From UBA5189 sp040389445 (lineage in GTDB: Bacteria; Chloroflexota; Limnocylindria; Limnocylindrales; CSP1-4), in the NCBI GenBank assembly GCA_040389445.1, contig JAZJZX010000011.1, positions 62,001 to 126,000 of the forward strand: a stretch of DNA of 64,000 nt. Reading direction: 5' to 3'. Below are positions 51,851-59,010 of the stretch, piece after piece. The stretch's first letter is position 1; every line of letters starts with the position of its first letter. The position numbers were made by a program, and so were the translations under genes. The notes beneath the pieces were generated by a model. That model was given only the letters and a program-made list of their open reading frames with translations. It did no database searches and was not told the DNA's origin.

Positions 51851-52429
51851 ATGGTTCTGAGTGCCTCTCCCCTGCTGCGCTGGGCCGTGGCCCTCCTCGC
51901 CTTCACAGCCCTGGGCTGTTCGTCAGGCGAGTCGGCCTATTTCACCCGCGGCGATCCAATCTGGGTTCGGGCGCCGACGCTCGATGGTCAGGACGTCTAC
52001 GTAGGAATTGGCATCCTCATCGCCCAGGGCAGCGACCGTGTCCACCTTGGGTCTGTCGAGGCGAACGGGGTGGAGGGTGACGCGAGCATTGAGGGCCTTG
52101 CCGCCGTGCTCGGCGCCGAGACTCATCTTGTCGGAATCGGAACGGTCGATGCCCTGACCGCTTCCGGCGTAGACCTCGACGCGTACCGTCCCATCACCGA
52201 GGTGAGCATCAGCGCACAATCCGGACCCGTCGCCTTGATCCTGAAGGTCACGGGAAAGGCATGGATCCGGGGGTTCCGGGACGTCACCCTGCGCTTTGAG
52301 GTCGATGGTGGAGTGGAGCAGATCGAGACGTTTCCGACGCGCGCAACGATCTGCTCCGGCGCGACGCTTGACGAAGCGCTTGTGCGTTGCAGGCCCATCG
52401 AGGAGCAGATGCACAGCTTCGGGACGTGA
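51851..52429 (+). CDS. Putative secreted lipoprotein, unknown
   Basis: A 192-residue protein with a signal peptide (LRWAVALLAFTALG) and a cysteine at residue 23 (LGCSSGES), so it is probably lipidated; the lipobox is suboptimal (Ala-Leu-Gly-Cys). The mature part is beta-rich (QDVYVGIGILIAQGSDRVHL; PVALILKVTGKAWIRGF) and has two late cysteines (ICSGA, VRCRP) that may pair. Base composition is visibly less GC-rich than the neighbours, and it follows a 290-bp stretch (51560-51850) of similar lower GC with no convincing gene. Possible recent acquisition. Family not recognised. Confidence 0.65.
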   Translation: MVLSASPLLRWAVALLAFTALGCSSGESAYFTRGDPIWVRAPTLDGQDVYVGIGILIAQGSDRVHLGSVEANGVEGDASIEGLAAVLGAETHLVGIGTVDALTASGVDLDAYRPITEVSISAQSGPVALILKVTGKAWIRGFRDVTLRFEVDGGVEQIETFPTRATICSGATLDEALVRCRPIEEQMHSFGT

Positions 52430-52539
52430 AGGGTTGCTGCAACAAGTCAAGGGGAACATCGACGGATGGACGGCCGCCAAGCTTTCGGCGAGCTGGACCG
52501 CTAGGGTGTCGTCAGCCTGCCACAATGGTTGCCTCTGGA

Positions 52540-53019
52540 TCACTCTTTCCGCGCGTCGTTTGGCCTGACGTCCGTCAGTCCCAGCAGCGTCGCGTCGATC
52601 GAGAGTTCCACGTTGCCCTTGAGGGCGACAGAGATGGGGCAGTTCTCCTTGGCGTCCTCGGCGATCGTCGAGAAGGTGGCGGCATCGATGCCCGGCACGT
52701 CGCCGACGACGGTGATCCTGCTCGTCGTCACCTTCCAGCCGCCGCTCGCGTTGTCGAAGGTGACTTCGGCCTTGACGTCGAGCTTGGTTGCGGGCGTGCC
52801 GTTCTTGGCGAGTCGCGACGAGAAGGCCATCGAGAAGCAGCTCGCATGGGCGGCGGCGAGCAGCTCCTCCGGTGAGGTCTTGCCGTTGTGCGCGCCGGTG
52901 CGCGCCGCCCATGAAACAGGCATCCTCGAGAAGACGCCGCTCGAGACGTAGTCGATGGTCCCGGCGCCGGACAGGAGGTCGCCCTTCCAGGTGACGCTGG
53001 CGTGTCGAGTCTCGGTCAT
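52540..53019 (-). CDS. OsmC/Ohr-family peroxiredoxin-like protein
   Basis: A 159-residue thiol peroxidase of the OsmC subgroup, reducing organic hydroperoxides. Both reactive cysteines are present: AAAHASCFSMAFSSRL and EDAKENCPISVALKG. The N-terminus GDLLSGAGTIDYVSSGVF and KTSPEELLAA are family-typical. The start at the ATG 53019 (MTETRHASVTW) has AGGAGG 5 bases before it on the minus strand. It is monocistronic. Confidence 0.93.
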   Translation of the reverse strand: MTETRHASVTWKGDLLSGAGTIDYVSSGVFSRMPVSWAARTGAHNGKTSPEELLAAAHASCFSMAFSSRLAKNGTPATKLDVKAEVTFDNASGGWKVTTSRITVVGDVPGIDAATFSTIAEDAKENCPISVALKGNVELSIDATLLGLTDVRPNDARKE

Positions 53020-53165
53020 TTCGGAACCTCCTGAGCGCACTCACCGGCTGTCATCGTCCGGAGGCGCATCGTCCCACGGACGGTGATCATCCGCCGCCGA
53101 CGGCCCGGGAAGCAACGGCACCGCCGAGGGCGGCCCGGGAACCAACGGCACCGCCGATCGCGGCG

Positions 53166-54410
53166 TCAGCCGCCGAGGATCGCTCGAACGAGCGTCAGGA
53201 ATGGCCGATGCGCGGCGGTCCGTGGAAAGGCCACCCGCTGCATGCCTCCGAAGTCGCGGTGGGCCGCAATCGCTGCCGCAAACGCCGACGCGAACGCGGT
53301 ATCCGCCAGCGGATCGAACCCGTCCTCCCACCAGAGCCCGGCGATTCTCAGCGTGCCCGACCGCCGCTCGATCCGCGGCTCGATCCGGCCGACCAGGCGG
53401 TCGCCGTACAGGATCGGCAGGACGTAATAGCCCCAGCGTCGTTTGGCGGCCGGGATGTAGACCTCCCAGATGTAGTCGAAGTTGAAGAGGCGCCGAAGCA
53501 GATCCCGATCCCAGCACAACGGGTCGAGGGGCGCGAGGAACGCGACACCGGGGGGCGAGCCACCGGGCGGGTCACCGCTCGTGACCTCGCGCTCCGCCTG
53601 CTCGAGGATCGGCCGTTCCGCGGCGACGATGAAACGCTCGCCCTTGAAGCCCTCGACCGCGACCGCCAGCAGGGAGCCGTCCTCGACGAGCTCCCGCCGC
53701 AACTCCGCGCGCTCCCTGCCTCCGGGGCCGGTGCCAAGCCACAGTTCGCCCTGGCCGCCAATGCCGAGGAGGCCGCCGGCCTGATAGCGCGACAGCAGCC
53801 GATGCCGTCGCTGGGCCTGCTCGGGGTGCCGCTCGGCCAGGATCTCGGGTGGGAAGAGCCGCTCCACGAGGTCGTAGACCCGGAGGTTGCCCTGGCGCCG
53901 GGCGATCCCGAGGATCCCGGCCTCGGCAAGCGCCTCGAGGATCGCCCGGACCTGGTTCGTGGGCCGCCAGTACCAGTCGATCGCCTCACGCGGCCCCACA
54001 TCGCGGGGCAGCAACGGCCCGCCGTCGCGGATCCGCGTCAGCAGCTCCTCGACGAGCGGCGCGTGTTCGACGAACACGCCGTCGGACTTCTCGAGGTGGC
54101 TCCGATCCCATGTCAGGCGGAACCAGGGCAGCTCCGCGGTCGAAACGATCGAGAGGCCCTTGTTGTACGTCTCGTACAGCCGGCGCTCCTCGTACAGCCA
54201 GTGGTCGGTCCACTCCCGCCGGTATCCCTCGATGCGGGCCAGCAGCACCAGGTCGTGGTTGCGCCCGGCAATCTCCAGCGGATCGAACTGGAGCGAGCCG
54301 ACGCGGTCCATGACCCGCAGCACGCTCTCCGGTTCTGCCGGCAGGGCTCGCGGCGGCCCCAGGAGGTGACGCAGGACGAGGAACCGTCGCGCGACGGCGC
54401 GGCTCACCAT
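53166..54410 (-). CDS. YcaQ-family winged-helix DNA glycosylase-like protein
   Basis: A 414-residue protein of the HTH_42/YcaQ (AlkX-type) family; the characterised member removes crosslinked adducts from DNA. VGSLQFDPLEIAGRNHDLVL carries the QxD-like catalytic position. WEVYIPAAKRRWGYYVLPIL and the following GDRLVGRIEPRIE are strong family signatures, with winged-helix segments from about residue 150 to 230. The ATG at 54410 begins MVSRAVARRFLVLRHLLG, close to the usual N-terminus; the longer frame enters a 17-bp repeat array and is rejected. A GTG six codons upstream is possible. Confidence 0.88.
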   Translation of the reverse strand: MVSRAVARRFLVLRHLLGPPRALPAEPESVLRVMDRVGSLQFDPLEIAGRNHDLVLLARIEGYRREWTDHWLYEERRLYETYNKGLSIVSTAELPWFRLTWDRSHLEKSDGVFVEHAPLVEELLTRIRDGGPLLPRDVGPREAIDWYWRPTNQVRAILEALAEAGILGIARRQGNLRVYDLVERLFPPEILAERHPEQAQRRHRLLSRYQAGGLLGIGGQGELWLGTGPGGRERAELRRELVEDGSLLAVAVEGFKGERFIVAAERPILEQAEREVTSGDPPGGSPPGVAFLAPLDPLCWDRDLLRRLFNFDYIWEVYIPAAKRRWGYYVLPILYGDRLVGRIEPRIERRSGTLRIAGLWWEDGFDPLADTAFASAFAAAIAAHRDFGGMQRVAFPRTAAHRPFLTLVRAILGG

Positions 54411-54462
54411 GGGCAGGGGATCGGGCACGTCTGCGATGGTAGCGGCGCGGTCGGCGGGCCGG

Positions 54463-54547
54463 CCTGCGGCACCGGCCTCCCTGCGGCACCGGCCTCCCTG
54501 CGGCACCGGTCAGCCTGCGGCACCGGCCTCCCTGCGGCACCGGTCAG
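54463..54547. repeat. 17-bp tandem repeat, five units
   Basis: CCTGCGGCACCGG recurs at 54463, 54480, 54497, 54514 and 54531 with 4-bp variable tails (CCTC, TCAG). It covers the space between the ycaQ-like start and the NUDIX stop. The period is not a multiple of three and it is non-coding. Confidence 0.9.
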
Positions 54548-55035
54548 CGTGCAGTGTTCAGTGCCTCCCCGAGGCGATCGATGAACTCCGCCTGGGAGCG
54601 ATTGGCACGGCGCCTGGCCTCGGCCATCGGGAACCAGGCGACACGATCGATTTCGGGGTACGTCTGGAGGTACCCGCTGCCGGGTGGCCAGATCATCTCG
54701 AATGTGTTCGAGGTCGCCCGGTCGGGATCGAGGTCACCTTCGATGGCCCAGCAGTGCACCCGCTTGCCGCTCGCCTGCGTCACGAATCCCATGTCGAGGG
54801 GTGCCGTCTCAGGGTCTCGCGCCACGGTGGCGAGATCGTGCCCGGTTTCCTCGGCAAACTCCCGGAACGCCGCTGCCAGGAGCTCGTCGTCATCGGCTGG
54901 TTCGCCCTTCGGGACGGTCCAGTGGCCCCGGTCCCGGTTCGAGAAGAACGGACCGCCCGGGTGCCCGAGGAGAACCTCGATCTGCCCGTCGCGCCACCGG
55001 TACAGGAGGATTCCAGCGCTGACTCGCCGGGTCAT
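54544..55035 (-). CDS. NUDIX hydrolase
   Basis: A 163-residue nucleotide-diphosphate-linked-moiety hydrolase. The Nudix helix is in PKGEPADDDELLAAAFREFAEETG, where the first Glu of the canonical box is an Asp while the REFAEETG catalytic part is intact. SAGILLYRWRDGQIEVLLG opens the fold. The C-terminal half (FEMIWPPGSGYLQTYPEIDRV; AEARRRANRSQAEFID) matches a group of predicted diadenosine-polyphosphate-type NUDIX proteins. Its ATG overlaps the DUF421 stop by four bases, so the two are co-translated. Substrate unknown. Confidence 0.9.
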   Translation of the reverse strand: MTRRVSAGILLYRWRDGQIEVLLGHPGGPFFSNRDRGHWTVPKGEPADDDELLAAAFREFAEETGHDLATVARDPETAPLDMGFVTQASGKRVHCWAIEGDLDPDRATSNTFEMIWPPGSGYLQTYPEIDRVAWFPMAEARRRANRSQAEFIDRLGEALNTAR

Positions 55036-55580
55036 CGCATGCCGGGACCGCGGGTCCTGTAGCGACGGACCCGTGCATGGATGCGAACGTGCTGTCCCTG
55101 TCGCGGCACCACGCTGATGGCTCCGTCATGCTCCAGGACGGCCAGCTCGACCTCGTCGATGCTCTCCAGACCGTGTTCGCGCAGGGCGGCCGAGAGATCG
55201 TCGTCATCGAGGCCCTCGCGCTCCAATGACGGCCCGATCCACGCCCCATCGCGCGCGATCGTGGTCGGCGGCACGTCCAGCAGTCGCCGCGCGATCGCGG
55301 AGCGACGGCGCGCCTGCGCAACGAGGCGATTGGCGCCGAACAGGGTGACGAGGATCACCAGGGCACCGGGGAGGGATGCGTCCGCGCCGGTGATGGCGGG
55401 TTGGAGGGCATTCGCAGCGAGGAGCACCGCCGCGAGATCGAAGATCGTGAACTGTCCCAGCTCCCGCTTGCCGGACACGCGAAGGGCGATCAGGAAGATC
55501 GCGTAGACCACCACGCTGCGCACCACGAGCTCCAGGGGCGGGATCCCGAACTGCCAGACCGGGCTCGAAGCGTCGAACAT
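55032..55580 (-). CDS. DUF421/YetF-family membrane protein
   Basis: A 182-residue protein with three N-terminal helices (LELVVRSVVVYAIFLIALRV; FDLAAVLLAANALQPAIT; LPGALVILVTLFGANRLVA) and a cytosolic domain (ARDGAWIGPSLEREGLDDDD; ALREHGLESIDEVELAVLE). This is the YetF layout, including SGKRELGQFTIFDL between helices. The function of the family is not established. ATG 55580. It is upstream of and coupled to the NUDIX gene. Confidence 0.88.
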   Translation of the reverse strand: MFDASSPVWQFGIPPLELVVRSVVVYAIFLIALRVSGKRELGQFTIFDLAAVLLAANALQPAITGADASLPGALVILVTLFGANRLVAQARRRSAIARRLLDVPPTTIARDGAWIGPSLEREGLDDDDLSAALREHGLESIDEVELAVLEHDGAISVVPRQGQHVRIHARVRRYRTRGPGMR

Positions 55581-55625
55581 CCCGGCATCGTCGCACAGCC
55601 GGCCACAGGTTGGCGGCCGCGCCCG

Positions 55626-55668
55626 TTGACGCCTTGGGCGCTAATCCCGATAATCTGACTCGGGATTA
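55626..55668 (+). promoter_or_regulatory. suf operon promoter with a perfect inverted-repeat operator
   Basis: TTGACG (55626-55631), 17-nt spacer, GATAAT (55649-55654). Overlapping the -10 is a perfect inverted repeat TAATCCCGA-N9-TCGGGATTA (55642-55668), about 67 bp before the sufB ATG. The size fits an Rrf2/IscR- or SufR-type Fe-S-sensing repressor dimer, but no such regulator gene lies in the window. Confidence 0.82.
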
Positions 55669-55734
55669 CAATGCACTCCACGGACCGGCCAGGTTCGATC
55701 CGATTCGCCGCCACCGGGAACAGCCGGAGACCTC

Positions 55735-57138
55735 ATGACCAGCACCCGCGAACTCGTAGCCGACCGCCGCGACCAGTACGCGTTCCACGATGACATCGTC
55801 TACCTCAAGGAGACGAAGCGCGGACTCACCCGCGACACCGTCGAGGAGATCAGCCGGTTCAAGAACGAGCCGGAGTGGATGCTCCAGTCGCGCCTGCGCG
55901 CCTACGACCACTTCCTGAAGCGGCCGATGCCCGTCTGGACCGATGGTCTCGACAAGATCAACTTCGACAAGATCGTCTACTACCGGAAGCCGTCCGAGCG
56001 CGAAGAGAAGTCCTGGGACGACGTTCCCGAGCAGATCAAGGCCACCTTCGAGAAGCTGGGCATCCCCGAGGCCGAGCGCAAGTTCCTGGCCGGCGTCGGT
56101 GCCCAGTACGACAGCGAGGTCGTGTACCACTCCGTCAAGGAGGAGCTGTCCAAGCTCGGCGTCGTGTTCATGGGCACCGATCAGGGGCTCATTGAATACC
56201 CGGAAATCTTCCGCAAGTACTACGGCACCATCGTCCCGCACGAGGACAACAAGTTCTCGGCACTCAACGGGGCGGTCTGGTCGGGAGGTTCCTTCGTCTA
56301 CGTCCCGAAGGGCGTCGAGGTGCCGCTCCCGCTGCAGGCGTACTTCCGGATCAACGGCGAGAACACCGGCCAGTTCGAACGGACCCTGATCGTCGTGGAC
56401 GAGGGCGCCAAGGTCCACTATATCGAGGGCTGCACGGCTCCGATCTACGCCACGGATTCACTCCATGTCGCGGTCGTCGAGGTCGTCGCCCTGCCCGGAT
56501 CGCAGGTCCGCTACACGACGATCCAGAACTGGTCCAACGACGTCTACAACCTCGTGACGAAACGCGCCCACGCTCATGCCGGCGCGAAGGTCGAGTGGAT
56601 CGACGCCAACACCGGTTCGCGGAAGACCGTCAAGTATCCCAGCATCTACCTCCGCGGCGAGGGCGCCAGCGCCGACATCATCTCGGTCGCGGTGGCCGGT
56701 CGCGGCCAGCACCAGGACACCGGCGCCAAGGCCATCCACCTCGCCCCCAACACGACGAGCCGCATCGTCTCCAAGTCCGTCTCGAAGGACGGCGGGCGGG
56801 CCACCTACCGTGGCCACCTCAAGGTCGCGCCGGGCGCGACCGGCGTCGTCGCCTCGGTCCGCTGCGACGCCCTGATGCTCGACGACCAGAGCCGGAGCGA
56901 CACCTACCCGTACATCGACATCCAGGAAGACGACACGACGATGACCCACGAAGCCACCGTCGGGAAGATCAGCGCGGACCAGATCTTCTACCTGATGAGC
57001 CGTGGCCTGACCGAGAACGAGGCCCAGAACCTCGTGATCCAGGGGTTCCTGGAGGTCTTCACGAAGGAACTCCCGATGGAATACGCCATCGAGTTCAACC
57101 GCCTCGTGAAGCTCGAGATGGAGGGATCGCTCGGGTGA
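55735..57138 (+). CDS. sufB: Fe-S cluster assembly scaffold protein SufB
   Basis: A 467-residue scaffold of the SUF system, which with SufC and SufD builds Fe-S clusters. The family sequence is very conserved: LTRDTVEEISRFKNEPEWML, TDQGLIEYPEIFRKYYGTIV, SFVYVPKGVEVPLPLQAYF, VHYIEGCTAPIYATDSLH, and the late TYPYIDIQEDDTTMTHEATV with DQIFYLMSRGLTENEA. The conserved Cys in EGCTAP is present. First gene of a three-gene operon with a strong regulated promoter. SufC and SufS/SufU are not found downstream. Confidence 0.97.
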   Translation: MTSTRELVADRRDQYAFHDDIVYLKETKRGLTRDTVEEISRFKNEPEWMLQSRLRAYDHFLKRPMPVWTDGLDKINFDKIVYYRKPSEREEKSWDDVPEQIKATFEKLGIPEAERKFLAGVGAQYDSEVVYHSVKEELSKLGVVFMGTDQGLIEYPEIFRKYYGTIVPHEDNKFSALNGAVWSGGSFVYVPKGVEVPLPLQAYFRINGENTGQFERTLIVVDEGAKVHYIEGCTAPIYATDSLHVAVVEVVALPGSQVRYTTIQNWSNDVYNLVTKRAHAHAGAKVEWIDANTGSRKTVKYPSIYLRGEGASADIISVAVAGRGQHQDTGAKAIHLAPNTTSRIVSKSVSKDGGRATYRGHLKVAPGATGVVASVRCDALMLDDQSRSDTYPYIDIQEDDTTMTHEATVGKISADQIFYLMSRGLTENEAQNLVIQGFLEVFTKELPMEYAIEFNRLVKLEMEGSLG

Positions 57139-58607
57139 CGCCGGCGATCTCCGCCGTGGCCGGGGATGTGCCCGCCACGGACTCCGGCGCGGCTGGACCG
57201 GCGCGCGCCCCTCGCCGCTCGCCCGGGGACATGCCGTTCGGCTTTGCCACGGCCGATCTCGTCGCGCGGCTCGTCACCGAGCGTGGCGAGCCTGATTGGC
57301 TCCGGGATGAGCGCCTGACGGCCGCCTCGGCCTTCGGCGCCCTCCCCGTGGAGACGAATCAGCTCTACACGCCGTACGTGGATCTCCGCGCCGCCGCGCT
57401 CGATTCCGCAGAACCGTGGATCGCAACGGAATCGGCCGTGTCGGCCCCCGGGTCGAACGCGATCGGCGATTCGTTGCCCGACGGCGTGGACGGATTCATC
57501 GATCTCCGCGAGGACAAGGTCGTCGCCGTCGCCCTCTCGGGCGGTGCCTCCTCCGCGGGTGTCACCCTCGAAACCTTCGGCGCCGCGCTCGAGCGGGATC
57601 CGGACGGCTTCCGGGCAGACATCGAGGGTGGATCCACCCTGCCGTCCGCTGACAAGCTCGCCCAGCTCGCTCGCGGGTTCTGGAGCCAGGGCGCACGCCT
57701 CGTGGTTCCGGACGGCGTCCGCCTCGCTCGCCCGATCCTCGTCCGGTGGCAGAGCGGCAACCCTGATCGCGCCATGATCACGCGCACCCTGGTGCGACTC
57801 GGCGTCGGGGCATCGGCGACGGTGGTGGAGGAGCAGGTTCCGTCCGGCGCCGAGGTGGACCGTTCCGAGGGGCAGACCGTCCCCCAGGGCTTCTTCCACG
57901 GCACGACCGAGGTCGTCCTCGGGGCCGAGGCTCGCCTGTCCTTCGCTTCCATCCAGGATTTCGGGCTCCGGCAGATCGCATTCCAGCACCGCTACGCGCG
58001 CATCGGCGAGGCCGCATCGTTGCACTGGGCGATGGCGCAGCTCGGCGGGCGCCTGGTCCGCTCGCGCGTGGACAACCGCCTCGAGGGAGATCGAGGCTCG
58101 GTGGAACAGGTCGAGATCGTCTTCGCGACGGACGAGCAGCTGTTCGACCTGACCAGCTATACCACCCACCTCGGGCGCGATACCACGGGCAACCTGCTCT
58201 CCAAGGGCGCGCTGATGGACCGGGCCCGTTCGTACATGAAGGGCCTCATCACGATCGAGAAGTCGGCCGTCGGCACGGATTCGTACCTCGGCGAGTTCGG
58301 GATGAACCTGTCCAAGGCGACCCGGGCCGTTGCCATCCCGTCCCTCGAGATCGACCAGCCGGATTGCCGCCGGGCGATGCATGCGTCGTCCGTGGGCCCC
58401 ATCGACCAGGGCCAGCTCTTCTACCTCGAATCGCGCGGCATCTCGCCGGACGATGCGCGCAAGTTCATCGTCCTCGGCTTCCTGGAGCCGGTCGTCGCGC
58501 GCGTTCCGCTCGAGGCCACGCAGGACCGCCTGCGCGAGCTGCTGGATGCGAAATGGGCCGCCGGCCGCCTGGCCGACCCGTCCGGGGCCGCCGGCACCGC
58601 TGCCTGA
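57135..58607 (+). CDS. sufD: Fe-S cluster assembly protein SufD
   Basis: A 490-residue SufB paralogue and partner. The N-terminal 60 residues are variable (rich in Ala/Pro). The conserved beta-helix part shows GVRLARPILVRWQSGN, SLHWAMAQLGGRLVRSRVDN, GALMDRARSYMKGLITIEK, and ATRAVAIPSLEIDQPDCRR followed by HASSVGPIDQGQLFYLESRG. It starts with GTG at 57135 overlapping the sufB stop (GTGA), so the two are made in equal amounts. Followed by the Rieske gene after 13 bp. Confidence 0.95.
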   Translation: MTPAISAVAGDVPATDSGAAGPARAPRRSPGDMPFGFATADLVARLVTERGEPDWLRDERLTAASAFGALPVETNQLYTPYVDLRAAALDSAEPWIATESAVSAPGSNAIGDSLPDGVDGFIDLREDKVVAVALSGGASSAGVTLETFGAALERDPDGFRADIEGGSTLPSADKLAQLARGFWSQGARLVVPDGVRLARPILVRWQSGNPDRAMITRTLVRLGVGASATVVEEQVPSGAEVDRSEGQTVPQGFFHGTTEVVLGAEARLSFASIQDFGLRQIAFQHRYARIGEAASLHWAMAQLGGRLVRSRVDNRLEGDRGSVEQVEIVFATDEQLFDLTSYTTHLGRDTTGNLLSKGALMDRARSYMKGLITIEKSAVGTDSYLGEFGMNLSKATRAVAIPSLEIDQPDCRRAMHASSVGPIDQGQLFYLESRGISPDDARKFIVLGFLEPVVARVPLEATQDRLRELLDAKWAAGRLADPSGAAGTAA

Positions 58608-58620
58608 TCGCGGCGCAGGC

Positions 58621-58989
58621 ATGCGGCGGATCGATCTCCTCGCCCTGGCCGATATCCCCGACGGCACCATGCAGATGGCCTGGGTCGACGGGACGGATCA
58701 GGTCATCGTGGTGCATACCGGCGGTGTCGTGCGGGCGTTCCAGGGGATCTGCACCCACGAATACTTCGAGTTGGACAAGGGGTTCCTGACCGGCGGGGGC
58801 ACGCCGGGACCAGACGGCAAACCTGTCGGCACCCTGACCTGCGCCCTCCATTTGTCGCGCTTCGACCTCGCCGACGGCGAAGCCCTCGACCCACCCGCAG
58901 AACTGCCGCTCGCGGTCTACTCCGTCGTGATCGAAGACGGCCGCGTCATGATCGAGATCCCGGACGGCCCGCTGCCCGTCAACGAATAG
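58621..58989 (+). CDS. Small Rieske [2Fe-2S] ferredoxin-like protein
   Basis: A 122-residue soluble Rieske domain: cluster ligands C44-T-H46 (QGICTHEYFELDKG) and C74-A-L-H77 (TLTCALHLSRFDLADGEAL). The two ligand pairs are 27 residues apart, longer than in most Rieske domains because of the inserted GGGTPGPDGKPVG loop. It follows sufD by 13 bp; Rieske genes commonly close suf operons and may serve as electron donor or as a substrate of the assembly machinery (role not established). The ATG at 58621 gives MRRIDLLALADIPDG. Confidence 0.9.
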   Translation: MRRIDLLALADIPDGTMQMAWVDGTDQVIVVHTGGVVRAFQGICTHEYFELDKGFLTGGGTPGPDGKPVGTLTCALHLSRFDLADGEALDPPAELPLAVYSVVIEDGRVMIEIPDGPLPVNE

Positions 58990-59010
58990 GCGAGTGGCGA
59001 CAGTGACGGA

